The notes: a model not told the origin generated them from the letters alone. Numbered from the stretch's first letter, positions 1 through 7,689 are shown. The stretch is 16,077 nt of DNA from an uncultured Alistipes sp. (GCA_900769745.1 CAAGHX010000095.1:1-16077); one strand, 5' to 3'. Translations and numbers: made by a program.

Positions 1-1
1 A

Positions 2-1039
2 AGATTGCGTTATGAGTGGTTTTATGAGTTGTGCGACAAACACAACTACACCGTCATTGCCATTGCCCACCATATCGACGACTCGATTGAGACATTCTTT
101 ATAAACATGTTGCGTGGTACGGGCCTCAGAGGCCTCACCGGCATAAGCAAACGTGTAGGTCGTGTAGTGCGTCCACTGATGTTTGCCACTCGCAAAGAGA
201 TTCTCGATTATGCTCTTCATAAGCATATCACATTCCGCGAAGATTCGTCGAACCGTTCGACCAAATATCTGCGCAACAAGATTCGTCTGGGACTTATTCC
301 TCGACTCAAGGAGATAAATCCACGTTTTGCATTTTTGATGAATCAGAATGTGGCTCGTCTCACCGCAACACAGCAATTTATCGATAGCGCCATAGACAAT
401 ATCTTCGAGCGTGCCGCACGCATCGAGGGCGATATCTGCACGATTGAGATGGACAAGATTGTCGATATTCAGACACGCAGCTTTGTGATTTATGAGATTC
501 TCAGCTCACGCTTCGGTTTCAAGGGCGATGTGGTGGATACCCTATGCAAAGCACTCGACAACGACTCGACAGGCCGAAGATTCTACTCTCGCAGCCACGT
601 GGCATATATCGATAGAGGCAATATCGTTGTAACTTGCATCGAGGAAAAAGACCCCTGCGAGATTATGGTTAACAAGGGGCAACAGCGAGCATATTGCGGC
701 AACTCGGTACTCTATTTCGAGGTGTGCGATGTGGATAGCTTGCCAACATACAATGTGGCCGACAATGTAGCTCTTCTCGACGCTGAGAAGATTACATATC
801 CTCTTATGCTCCGCCGCTGGTGCGATGGCGACAGCTTCACTCCCTATGGCATGAATGGCAGCAAAAAGGTGAGCGACTATCTCATCGACCGTAAGGTATC
901 GATGGCCGAGAAGTCACGCCAATTTGTGCTTCTCTCGGGCGACGAGATTGCCTGGTTGGTGGGCCGACGCATAGCTCACCCATTCCGTATTACAGACAAG
1001 ACCGAGTGGGTATTACGCATAACAAAAGAGACACTTTAA
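2..1039 (+). CDS. tilS: tRNA(Ile)-lysidine synthetase, 5' end outside window
   Basis: TilS attaches lysine to the wobble cytidine of the CAU anticodon of tRNA-Ile2 using ATP, so that the tRNA reads AUA. The visible part begins inside the N-terminal PP-loop ATPase domain. The segment AIAHHIDDSIETFFINMLRG, followed by GTGLRGLTGI, is the family signature after the nucleotide-binding loop; the SGGxDS loop itself would lie upstream of base 1. The central helical region runs to about base 760. The C-terminal domain follows, with PLMLRRWCDGDSFTPYGMNG and a KKVSDYLIDRK stretch. The reading frame is open at the window edge, so the TTG at base 5 is not the start. About 90-100 N-terminal residues seem to be missing, judged from usual family length. 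The stop is 3 bp before holA, which indicates an operon. Confidence 0.95.
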   Translation, partial: RLRYEWFYELCDKHNYTVIAIAHHIDDSIETFFINMLRGTGLRGLTGISKRVGRVVRPLMFATRKEILDYALHKHITFREDSSNRSTKYLRNKIRLGLIPRLKEINPRFAFLMNQNVARLTATQQFIDSAIDNIFERAARIEGDICTIEMDKIVDIQTRSFVIYEILSSRFGFKGDVVDTLCKALDNDSTGRRFYSRSHVAYIDRGNIVVTCIEEKDPCEIMVNKGQQRAYCGNSVLYFEVCDVDSLPTYNVADNVALLDAEKITYPLMLRRWCDGDSFTPYGMNGSKKVSDYLIDRKVSMAEKSRQFVLLSGDEIAWLVGRRIAHPFRITDKTEWVLRITKETL

Positions 1040-1042
1040 ACG

Positions 1043-2113
1043 ATGGCTAAATCTACCATTAAATTCAAGGATAGCGTTGAGCGATTCGAGCAGATTAAGG
1101 CCGATATTGCAGCTCGCCGTTTTGCACCCATATATCTGCTTATGGGTGAGGAGAGCTACTTTATCGACACGCTGTGCGACAAGCTCTCGCAGAGCATTTT
1201 AGACCCATCGGAGCAGGCCTTCAACCAGATTACCGTCTATGGCAAGGATAGCGAGGCGGGACAGATTGTCAACCTCTGCCGCCAGATGCCAATGATGGGT
1301 AGCTACGAGGTGATTATCGTCAAGGAGGCACAGCAGCTGCGAAGCTTAGATAAACTTTCGCACTACACCTCGAAGCCACAGCCAACGACTATCCTCATAA
1401 TCTGTCACAAGGAGAAAAATCTCGACAAACGCTCGGCACTCTACAAGCAGTGTGCATCGTCGGGCGTGGTGTTCGAGTCGGTACGTCCACGCGACTATGA
1501 GATTGGAGCTTGGCTTGGAAAGTTTACAGCATCGAAATCGATGAGCCTCTCGCCCAAGGCATTGCAGATGCTTATCGAGCACCTAGGTTGCGATATTTCG
1601 AAGATTTCCAACGAGTTGGACAAGCTTATGATATCGCTACCCGAAGGCACCAAGCAGATTACCGACACCCATATCGAGGAGAGAGTGGGTATATCGAAGG
1701 AGTACAACAACTTCGAGCTCTGCAACGCTGTTGCCACATTCGACGTGGCTCGTGCGTTGAAGATTGCCGACCATATGTCGCACAACCCCAAGGAGTATCC
1801 ACTGTTGCTTACGATATCGACCCTGTTTGGATTGTTCCACGATATGTTTATCATCAACTATCTGCGCTGGCAAACCAAACGCAAGGGCATAGCTTTTCCC
1901 GACAATATGGAGCTTATGCGTACACTCAAAAAGAGCAATGTGTATGCTGTCGATGAGCTGAAACAGCAGTCGGCAAGATGGGAGAACCGCAGGGTGTTTA
2001 ACATCTTGGGGCTTCTGCGCGAGTATGATGGTAAGAGCAAGGGCATCGATGCGGGTGCTGCCGACGATGGCGAGCTTCGCAGAGAGCTGCTGCTCAAGAT
2101 ATTTATGCAATAA
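1043..2113 (+). CDS. holA: DNA polymerase III subunit delta
   Basis: This 356-residue protein matches HolA, the delta subunit of the clamp loader, which opens the DnaN sliding clamp and loads it on primed DNA. The AAA+-like N-terminal domain is recognisable in FAPIYLLMGEESYFIDTL (about residues 27-44). The segment around LRSLDKLSHYTSKPQPTTILII resembles the strand region before the sensor motif. The C-terminal helical collar domain starts near residue 220 (NNFELCNAVATFDVARAL). The length is normal for the family. The ATG lies 3 bp after the tilS stop, and the next gene starts 15 bp after this stop, so it is probably co-transcribed with both. Assignment rests on recognised sequence pattern, without a search. 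Confidence 0.92.
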   Translation: MAKSTIKFKDSVERFEQIKADIAARRFAPIYLLMGEESYFIDTLCDKLSQSILDPSEQAFNQITVYGKDSEAGQIVNLCRQMPMMGSYEVIIVKEAQQLRSLDKLSHYTSKPQPTTILIICHKEKNLDKRSALYKQCASSGVVFESVRPRDYEIGAWLGKFTASKSMSLSPKALQMLIEHLGCDISKISNELDKLMISLPEGTKQITDTHIEERVGISKEYNNFELCNAVATFDVARALKIADHMSHNPKEYPLLLTISTLFGLFHDMFIINYLRWQTKRKGIAFPDNMELMRTLKKSNVYAVDELKQQSARWENRRVFNILGLLREYDGKSKGIDAGAADDGELRRELLLKIFMQ

Positions 2114-2128
2114 CACTCAGCAACGACA

Positions 2129-2914
2129 ATGAGCAACGAGAGCGTGAAATATATGATTCTGAATGGCGAATTGCAGGCGGAGACAGCCTCTGCTATGCCC
2201 TTCGTATATCAGATGATACACTGCTTTGCTCACAGCTGCCGCCACACGGCACGCCATATCGAGATACTGAACCAGACCGCCAAGCGACTCTTCAACGTGC
2301 AACTCGATATAGATGTACGCGAAATTGAGCGACAGGTGGCAACTCTGCTGCTGGCAAACAAGCTCTCACGCAACGCCACGATAGGCATACAACTCGCTTT
2401 GGATGCCGACGGCAACCATTCGATTAGAAGTTGCGGAAGCTCCATATATCAGGGTTATGTACTTCGCAGCCTGCGCCCCGAGACTCTCACTCTGCCCATA
2501 ACAAATCCGTTGGGCGACTACCCCACCTCGGCCTCTATCGAGGCTCAGGCCTTGGCCAACGCCATTGCTCGTCGCAAGGGCTACCACGCGGCCATAATGA
2601 TTGGCCCCAAGGGTGAGGTAAAGTGCGATTCAACCAATCCGATATTTGTTGTGAAAGGTTACACGCTCTACTCTCAGGCGTCGAACATTCCGTCTGTGGA
2701 GCGCACTATCGTGGAGCAGGCGGCTATGAAGGCTGGATATGGTGTACAGAGAATGCAGCTTACGGCTATGGAGCTGGAGTCGGCCGACGAGGTTATATTA
2801 GCTAACTATCAAGGACTTTCGGCTGTGGCTCACATTGACAATGCGCCATATATGGCCATCGTTTCTGAGCGACTCGCCGCAGCAATGGAAGAGATTTACA
2901 ACAACAAAAAATAG
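2129..2914 (+). CDS. Class IV aminotransferase-like protein, probably lacking PLP chemistry
   Basis: The 261-residue protein follows the fold-type IV PLP enzyme layout (branched-chain and D-amino acid aminotransferases, aminodeoxychorismate lyase). It opens with MILNGELQ, has a helix HIEILNQTAKRLF (43-55) like the family HxxRLxxSA helix, and ends with AMELESADEVILANYQGLSAV (213-233), like the usual LTxxELxxADEVFxTNSxxGxxPV. The key residues are altered. There is no lysine between residues 79 and 149, where the Schiff-base lysine belongs. The usual VTEGSxSNxF motif reads VKCDSTNPIF (164-173), so the glutamate is cysteine and the asparagine is proline. The segment normally reading DRGxxxGDGVFE is also missing. 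I infer a catalytically dead or repurposed relative of unknown function. It sits 15 bp after holA and 12 bp before coaD, inside the operon. No frameshift is visible and the frame is intact. Confidence 0.7.
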   Translation: MSNESVKYMILNGELQAETASAMPFVYQMIHCFAHSCRHTARHIEILNQTAKRLFNVQLDIDVREIERQVATLLLANKLSRNATIGIQLALDADGNHSIRSCGSSIYQGYVLRSLRPETLTLPITNPLGDYPTSASIEAQALANAIARRKGYHAAIMIGPKGEVKCDSTNPIFVVKGYTLYSQASNIPSVERTIVEQAAMKAGYGVQRMQLTAMELESADEVILANYQGLSAVAHIDNAPYMAIVSERLAAAMEEIYNNKK

Positions 2915-2926
2915 CGTCAAAAACAT

Positions 2927-3403
2927 ATGCGTACAGCTATCTTTCCTGGGTCGTTTGACCCCTTCACCCGAGGCCACGCAGCCCTCGTTGAGCAGGCCCT
3001 AGGCCTCTTCGACAAGGTTGTTATAGCCATCGGTGAGAACATAAACAAAAACTCACTACTCGATGCCGAGCAGCGCGAGAAACTTATCCGCGACTGCTAT
3101 GCGGGCAACGAGCGAGTGGAGGTAATCCGCTACTCAACCCTTACGGGCGAGGTGGCTCGCGAGGTGGGAGCTACGGCCATTATCCGAGGCCTGCGCAACA
3201 CCATCGACTTTGAGTATGAGCGCACTATGGCGCAGACCAACCGCCGCATATTCCCCGATTTGCAGAGCGTGATGCTCTTCACTCCAGCCGAGTATAGCGA
3301 CATTTCATCGTCTACAGTACGCGAGCTATTGAAATTTGGTAGAAGCGTAGAGGAGATGATGCCCGAGGGCGTTGTGCTCGAAAATTACATCCGCAAAGAG
3401 TAA
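2927..3403 (+). CDS. coaD: Phosphopantetheine adenylyltransferase
   Basis: CoaD transfers AMP from ATP to 4'-phosphopantetheine, giving dephospho-CoA, the penultimate step of coenzyme A synthesis. The 158-residue length is typical of the bacterial enzyme. The nucleotidyltransferase motif GSFDPFTRGH (8-17) contains the TxGH signature (T14, H17). RGLRN (87-91) and the second signature ISSSTVRE (126-133), which binds ATP phosphates, are intact. The ATG is 12 bp after the previous stop. The gene is last in the tilS-holA operon and is followed by a strong intrinsic terminator at 3425-3450. Confidence 0.97.
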   Translation: MRTAIFPGSFDPFTRGHAALVEQALGLFDKVVIAIGENINKNSLLDAEQREKLIRDCYAGNERVEVIRYSTLTGEVAREVGATAIIRGLRNTIDFEYERTMAQTNRRIFPDLQSVMLFTPAEYSDISSSTVRELLKFGRSVEEMMPEGVVLENYIRKE

Positions 3404-3424
3404 AATATCAACCATCGAAAACTT

Positions 3425-3450
3425 AAAGGCCGCCTATGCGGCTTTTTTTT
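3425..3450 (+). terminator. Intrinsic terminator after coaD
   Basis: GCCGC (3429-3433) pairs with GCGGC (3438-3442) across a CTAT loop. Eight T follow directly (3443-3450), and AAA on the 5' side can pair with part of that run. The position, 22 nt after the coaD stop, marks the end of the first operon. Confidence 0.9.
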
Positions 3451-3470
3451 ATGGCTGATGGCCCAAAGTA

Positions 3471-3502
3471 GTTGCAATATAGCGCAATAGTTTATACCTT
3501 TG
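3471..3502 (+). promoter_or_regulatory. Bacteroidetes-type promoter for lpxD
   Basis: GTTG at 3471-3474 forms the -33 element, followed by a 20-nt spacer (3475-3494) and TACCTTTG (3495-3502) as the -7 element, matching the Bacteroidetes primary-sigma consensus TTTG-N19-21-TAnnTTTG. Transcription should start near 3507, leaving an A-rich leader of about 60 nt before the ATG at 3567. Confidence 0.8.
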
Positions 3503-3566
3503 CGGTTTAGGATATAGATATCCTAAGCAGCAACAAAGAAACAGAACAAACCTAACAAAACAGAAG

Positions 3567-4595
3567 ATGGAATTTACAGCAGAGATGATTGCCGGCCTTT
3601 TGGGCGGTAGTGTAGTTGGCGACAAGAACGCAGCAGTGCACACAGTCTCATCTATCGAGGGTGGCAAGAGTGGCTCACTCACCTACCTGGCAAACCCAAA
3701 ATATGAGCAGTATATCTACACAAGCGAGGCTTCGATTATCCTTGTGAGCAACGATTTCGAGCCTAAGCAGGAGGTGAAGGCTACACTCATTAAATTGCCC
3801 GACGTAGGCGCAGCGGTGTTGCAGCTTTTGGAGATGTACAACGCCATGAAGCCACAGAAGAAGGGCATCAGCAAGATGGCATCAATCTCAGAGAAGGCCA
3901 CCATCGGCGAGAACTGCTACATTGGCGACTTCGCCGTTATCGAGGCAGGCGCAGTGATTGGCGACGGAGCTAAGATTTATCCTCAGGTATATGTGGGCGA
4001 TGGCGTGAAGGTAGGCGCTGGTACTACACTCCACCCTGGTGTGAAAATTTACGAGGGCTGCCGTGTAGGTGCCAACTGTATCATCCACGCTGGCGCAGTT
4101 ATCGGTGCTGACGGTTTCGGTTTCTTGCCTAAGCCAGACGGCACATTCGACAAGATTCCACAGCTCGGTAACGTTATCATCGAGGATAATGTGGAGATTG
4201 GAGCAAATACCTGCATCGACCGTGCAAAGACCGACTCTACAATCATCCGCAAGGGCGTGAAGCTCGATAACCTTATCCAGATTGGCCACAATGTGGAGGT
4301 GGGCGAGAACACCGTTTCATCGGCTCAGACAGGTATTGCCGGCACAACAAAGATTGGCCACAACTGCTTCATTGGTGGTCAGGTTGGTTTTGCCGACCAT
4401 ATCAAGATTGGCAACTATGTGAAGATTGGCTCACAGTCGGGCTTGGACAAGGATGTACCCGATGGCGAGATTCGTTTCGGCTCACCAGCTTTGTCGGGCA
4501 TCAACTTCCACCGCTCATTCTCGGTATTCAAGACTCTGCCTGAGTTGCAGCGCCGAGTGGCAGCATTGGAGAAGGCCGCAAAGGATAAGGAGTAA
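3567..4595 (+). CDS. lpxD: UDP-3-O-acylglucosamine N-acyltransferase
   Basis: LpxD adds the amide-linked 3-hydroxyacyl chain from acyl-ACP to UDP-3-O-acylglucosamine, the third step of lipid A synthesis, in the cytoplasm. The 342-residue protein has the N-terminal uridine-binding domain (about 1-100), then a left-handed beta-helix built of hexapeptide repeats (about 105-300), and a C-terminal helix (PELQRRVAALEKA). The hallmark HAGAVIGADGFGF (174-186) is present. The catalytic histidine is H241 in LDNLIQIGHNV. It has its own promoter and is followed after 29 bp by a lipoprotein gene rather than by lpxC/fabZ and lpxA, its frequent neighbours. It might therefore be a second LpxD copy; the rest of the genome would be needed to tell. 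Confidence 0.92.
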   Translation: MEFTAEMIAGLLGGSVVGDKNAAVHTVSSIEGGKSGSLTYLANPKYEQYIYTSEASIILVSNDFEPKQEVKATLIKLPDVGAAVLQLLEMYNAMKPQKKGISKMASISEKATIGENCYIGDFAVIEAGAVIGDGAKIYPQVYVGDGVKVGAGTTLHPGVKIYEGCRVGANCIIHAGAVIGADGFGFLPKPDGTFDKIPQLGNVIIEDNVEIGANTCIDRAKTDSTIIRKGVKLDNLIQIGHNVEVGENTVSSAQTGIAGTTKIGHNCFIGGQVGFADHIKIGNYVKIGSQSGLDKDVPDGEIRFGSPALSGINFHRSFSVFKTLPELQRRVAALEKAAKDKE

Positions 4596-4624
4596 CAGAA
4601 CATAAATCACTAAACAAAATAATT

Positions 4625-5704
4625 ATGAAGAAGATTTTTACAATTGCATTGGCAGCTATCGCATTTGCAAGCTGCGACAATGGCACAACTTACACCATCT
4701 CGGGTAAGGATGCCGCTTTCGAGGATGGCAAGATGGTTTACATCTCGAAGTTTGATAACCGCAAGATGGAGACAGTGGATTCAGTAGTTGTAGCTAAGAA
4801 CTCATTCAAGTTCAAGGGTGAGGCTCCTGAGACTCCATATATGGCCTACATCACTGTTGGTTCTGTAGTTCCTCGCGAGGCTGCTGCAGTAGTAAGCGTT
4901 TATGTAGAGGCTGGTAAGATTACTGTTAACGTAATCGACGCAGAGAAGAAGGACTTCACTGCAACAGGTACTCTCTTGAACGACGCTAACACAGCTTACA
5001 ACACAAAGATGGAGGAGATCTACGAGCGCATCAGCAAGGCTCACGAGGCTAAGGATGATGCTGGTGTAGAGGCTGCTCAGAAGGAGGCTGCTGACTTGCG
5101 TTTCACTACAACTTTGGAGAACGCTGCCAACAAGTTTGGTCGCGACTGCCTCAACAGCTCATACTACCGTTTCGAGCCACAGCAGATTATCGACATCATC
5201 GCTGCTATGCCAGCTGAGAACCAGGAGGAGTTTGCTAAGATGAAGCAGAACGCTGAACAGGCTTTGAAGGTTACTCCAGGCAACCCTTACATCGACATCA
5301 CTGAGCCTACACCTGACGGCAAGGATCTCTCACTCAAGAGCGTGATTGAGAACAAGAAGAACAAGTATGTATTGCTCGACTTCTGGGCTTCATGGTGTGG
5401 TCCTTGTATGATGGAGGTTCCTCACTTGAAGGCTACTTACGACAAGTACAACAAGAAGGGCTTCGAGATTTACGCCGTATCACTCGACCGCGAGAAGGCA
5501 AACTGGGAGAAGGCAATCAAGGAGAAGAAGCTCAACTGGGTACACGTTAGCAATGTGAAGTACTGGGATACTCCTTCACGCAACAACTATGCAGTGAACT
5601 CAATCCCTGCAAACTTCCTTATCGAGTGCGCTACCGGCAAGATCATCGCAACTGGCTTGCGTGGCGAGGCATTGGAGAAGAAGATTGAGGAGCTTTTGAA
5701 GTAA
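4625..5704 (+). CDS. TlpA/ResA-type thioredoxin-fold lipoprotein, copy 1
   Basis: This 359-residue lipoprotein resembles Bacteroidetes TlpA-family disulfide reductases. A signal peptide (MKKIFTIALAAIAFAS) ends in a lipobox with C17 as the likely lipidated residue. Residues about 20-120 look like the beta-rich DUF4369-type domain (GKMVYISKFDNRKMETVDSV). A charged helical linker follows (about 120-215). The C-terminal thioredoxin domain (about 228-359) carries WCGPC with C258 and C261 in FWASWCGPCMMEVP, and the cis-proline P328 in NSIPANFLIE. It probably reduces or exchanges disulfides in the periplasm. Codons are strongly biased towards a favoured set (aag, gag, gct, ctc), suggesting high expression. 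It starts 29 bp after lpxD with no promoter visible between them. Its last 16 codons are base-identical to those of the second copy. Confidence 0.88.
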   Translation: MKKIFTIALAAIAFASCDNGTTYTISGKDAAFEDGKMVYISKFDNRKMETVDSVVVAKNSFKFKGEAPETPYMAYITVGSVVPREAAAVVSVYVEAGKITVNVIDAEKKDFTATGTLLNDANTAYNTKMEEIYERISKAHEAKDDAGVEAAQKEAADLRFTTTLENAANKFGRDCLNSSYYRFEPQQIIDIIAAMPAENQEEFAKMKQNAEQALKVTPGNPYIDITEPTPDGKDLSLKSVIENKKNKYVLLDFWASWCGPCMMEVPHLKATYDKYNKKGFEIYAVSLDREKANWEKAIKEKKLNWVHVSNVKYWDTPSRNNYAVNSIPANFLIECATGKIIATGLRGEALEKKIEELLK

Positions 5705-5714
5705 TAACTCGCGA
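5658..5714 (+). repeat. 57-bp direct repeat, copy 1 of 2
   Basis: Bases 5658-5714 are identical to 6879-6935. The repeat covers the last 15-16 codons of the first thioredoxin lipoprotein (LRGEALEKKIEELLK), the stop codon and 10 bases after it. Identity stops abruptly on both sides, while the upstream parts of the two genes differ at many codon positions. Confidence 0.95.
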
Positions 5715-5724
5715 CAACGATATG

Positions 5725-5758
5725 ATTACCCCTCCTCGCAATAGCGGGGGGGGGTAAT
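5725..5758 (+). terminator. Long hairpin with a G9 run between the lipoprotein genes
   Basis: ATTACCCC (5725-5732) pairs with GGGGTAAT (5751-5758). Pairing continues inwards, with wobbles, to a 4-nt loop at 5740-5743, giving a stem of about 15 bp. The 3' arm contains nine consecutive G (5746-5754). No T-run follows, so it is not a standard terminator. It could stabilise the 3' end of the upstream message or attenuate read-through into the second gene. Confidence 0.55.
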
Positions 5759-5839
5759 TGATTAATACACAAGCCTTTACCAATTATCCAACAATCATAA
5801 TATACTAATTACAAATTAACATCAAACGCATTTATCACT

Positions 5840-6925
5840 ATGAAAAAGATTTACTGCTTTATCGCTATTGCAAGCATCGTTGCGTGCTGTGCAATTGGTT
5901 GCTCAGCTCCCAACTCGTACATCGTAACGGGAAAAGACACAACAGGCCGTTGCCCCGACGGAGAGTGGGCATACCTCTGCATTCAGAAGAATAGTTCTGG
6001 CGACTATGACTACATCGACTCTGTAAGAATCGAGAACAACCAATTCCTATTTGAGGGCACAATCGAGCAGCCGACTATCGCCTACGTTATGACACGTGTC
6101 TATAACGACTCGCTCAGATTCGACAAGCCTATGATTGTACACCGTTTTATCCTCGAAGAGGGACGAATCAAGACCGCTTTCAGCAATGATATACACGCAC
6201 CTATCGGAACAGAGTTGAACAATAAAATCTTCACATTCTTTAACGATATCAACTCACTAATAGAGAAAGCTGAGGAAGATGGTCTCGACGAGGAGGAGAC
6301 ACTCAACTTAGGATTTGAATATGTTCACAAACAGATAGCCGATAATTCCGAGAACGAGTTTGGTGTTTTCGTGACAGATTATATGGCCGATGAGTTCGAG
6401 CCAACCGAGCAGTTGGAGTTATACGCTCTATTACCACACAAGCAGGAGTATTTTGCAGAGCAAATCAAGGAGGCCAAACGTGCCACTCGCTTCGAGATTG
6501 GAAACCCTTATAGCGACGTTGCCGAGCCAACTACCGACGGCAAGGAGATTTCATTGAAAAGCGTTGTCGAAAAAGAGGGTAACAGATTTATATTGCTGGA
6601 GTTTTGGGCTTCGTGGTGCGGACCTTGTATGAATGAGATGCCAAACCTCAAAGCGACATACAACAAATTCCACAAAAAGGGTTTCGAGGTGTATGCTTCA
6701 TCACTCGATGCCAGCAAAAAGAATTGGGAGAGTGCGATGAAAAAGATTGGTATGGAATGGATAAATGTGAGTGGTTTGAGAGTGGGAGATTCTCCTGCAC
6801 CCAAAGAATATGGCATCACAGCTATCCCAGCCAACTTCCTGATTGATTGCACAACGGGCAAAATCATTGCAAAGAATCTGCGTGGCGAGGCATTGGAGAA
6901 GAAGATTGAGGAGCTTTTGAAGTAA
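5840..6925 (+). CDS. TlpA/ResA-type thioredoxin-fold lipoprotein, copy 2
   Basis: This 361-residue protein is a diverged tandem relative of the preceding lipoprotein. The signal peptide ends in a lipobox AIGC, with C21 as the lipid site. The N-terminal beta-rich domain is weakly similar to that of copy 1 and the linker is more acidic (EEDGLDEEET, 145-154). The thioredoxin domain (about 228-361) has C260 and C263 in FWASWCGPCMNEMP and cis-proline P330 in TAIPANFLID. The two proteins are close in this domain and identical in the last 15 residues. Codon use is less biased than in copy 1, so expression is probably lower. I see no Bacteroidetes-type promoter between 5761 and 5839; transcription may come through from the lpxD promoter. 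Substrate is unknown. Confidence 0.87.
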   Translation: MKKIYCFIAIASIVACCAIGCSAPNSYIVTGKDTTGRCPDGEWAYLCIQKNSSGDYDYIDSVRIENNQFLFEGTIEQPTIAYVMTRVYNDSLRFDKPMIVHRFILEEGRIKTAFSNDIHAPIGTELNNKIFTFFNDINSLIEKAEEDGLDEEETLNLGFEYVHKQIADNSENEFGVFVTDYMADEFEPTEQLELYALLPHKQEYFAEQIKEAKRATRFEIGNPYSDVAEPTTDGKEISLKSVVEKEGNRFILLEFWASWCGPCMNEMPNLKATYNKFHKKGFEVYASSLDASKKNWESAMKKIGMEWINVSGLRVGDSPAPKEYGITAIPANFLIDCTTGKIIAKNLRGEALEKKIEELLK

Positions 6926-6935
6926 TAACTCGCGA
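6879..6935 (+). repeat. 57-bp direct repeat, copy 2 of 2
   Basis: This is the second identical copy of 5658-5714, offset by 1221 bp. It again spans the 3' end of a thioredoxin lipoprotein gene, its stop codon and 10 bases beyond. Confidence 0.95.
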
Positions 6936-6975
6936 ATAAAAAAGATTTGCACTCTGCAAGGGGTACATATAAGAT

Positions 6976-7010
6976 ATTCCCAAGCCCACTTTGTTGGGTT
7001 TGGGAATTTT
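6976..7010 (+). terminator. Intrinsic terminator after the lipoprotein pair
   Basis: ATTCCCAAGCCCA (6976-6988) pairs with TGGGTTTGGGAAT (6995-7007) as a 13-bp stem with one G-T wobble and a 6-nt loop CTTTGT. TTTT follows at 7007-7010. The loop also carries the TTTG element of the ruvC promoter. Confidence 0.85.
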
Positions 7011-7021
7011 CATTATATTTG
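6990..7021 (+). promoter_or_regulatory. Bacteroidetes-type promoter for ruvC, inside the terminator
   Basis: TTTG (6990-6993), a 20-nt spacer (6994-7013) and TATATTTG (7014-7021) match the consensus. Transcription should begin near 7026, giving a leader of about 24 nt before the ATG at 7050. The -33 box lies in the loop and the spacer covers the 3' arm of the terminator at 6976-7010. Confidence 0.8.
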
Positions 7022-7049
7022 TCTTGTAGAAGATTTATCACCACACGCA

Positions 7050-7664
7050 ATGGCCGAAAAAGCATCGACATACCGCATTATGGGCATCGACCCAGGTACC
7101 AACTATATGGGTTACGGAATCATCGAGGTGGAGGGTAACACCCTGCGCTCGGTGGTGATGGGTGATATCGACCTGCACACGATGAGCGACCCCTATCGTA
7201 AGCTGCGCTACATATTCGATAGAGTAAGCAAGCTTATAGAGGATTACCAGCCCCGAGAGGTGGCTCTGGAGTCGCCATTCTTTGGCGTGAATGTGCAGAG
7301 TATGCTCAAGCTGGGCCGTGCGCAGGGTGTGGCTATGGCCGCAGCGCTGAGCTTCGACAAGGAGGTCTTTGAGTATGCCCCATCGCGCATCAAGCAGGCC
7401 ATTGCAGGCTCTGGCTCGGCATCGAAGGAGCAGGTTGCCTCAATCGTAAAGCGCACGCTCAAGCTCGACTACACACCCCGCCGCCTCGATGCGACCGACG
7501 GTATGGCTGTTGCTATGTGCCACTACTACACCGCCCGTACACCTATATCTATAGCTATGGGCAACGACCGAGTGAAAGGTCTTGGCGGAGGTAAGAAGGC
7601 CGCAAAGGGCTCATCATCGTGGGAGGCGTTCCTCAAGAGTAACCCCGACCGCATAAAGAAATAA
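7050..7664 (+). CDS. ruvC: Holliday junction resolvase RuvC
   Basis: RuvC cleaves Holliday junctions symmetrically, working with the RuvAB branch-migration motor in recombinational repair. The RNase H-like fold carries the expected acidic residues: D14 in RIMGIDPGTNYMGYG, E74 in VALESPFF, and D147 and D150 in RRLDATDGMAVA. NVQSMLKLGRAQG (81-93) and YAPSRIKQAIAGSGSASKEQ (109-128) are also family segments. At 204 residues it is longer than the usual 160-190. The extra part is a basic, glycine- and lysine-rich tail (about 170-204), which may add DNA contacts. The start is supported by the promoter 29 bp upstream. It appears to be a single-gene transcript, ended by the hairpin at 7693-7731. Confidence 0.96.
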   Translation: MAEKASTYRIMGIDPGTNYMGYGIIEVEGNTLRSVVMGDIDLHTMSDPYRKLRYIFDRVSKLIEDYQPREVALESPFFGVNVQSMLKLGRAQGVAMAAALSFDKEVFEYAPSRIKQAIAGSGSASKEQVASIVKRTLKLDYTPRRLDATDGMAVAMCHYYTARTPISIAMGNDRVKGLGGGKKAAKGSSSWEAFLKSNPDRIKK

Positions 7665-7689
7665 GCCGCAATACAGACTGCTATTACAC

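Noticed and set aside
5..7. TTG as a start of tilS
   Set aside because: The upstream codon is open and the missing PP-loop motif must lie before base 1, so the gene is cut by the window edge rather than starting here.
4625..6925. The two thioredoxin lipoproteins as part of a polysaccharide-use or mobile cluster
   Set aside because: There are no SusC/SusD-like genes, transposases or regulators nearby, and the flanks are housekeeping genes.
6508..7071. Open frame of 187 codons on the - strand opposite the second thioredoxin lipoprotein
   Set aside because: It runs through the terminator and the ruvC promoter, shows no known motif, and mirrors a well-supported gene.
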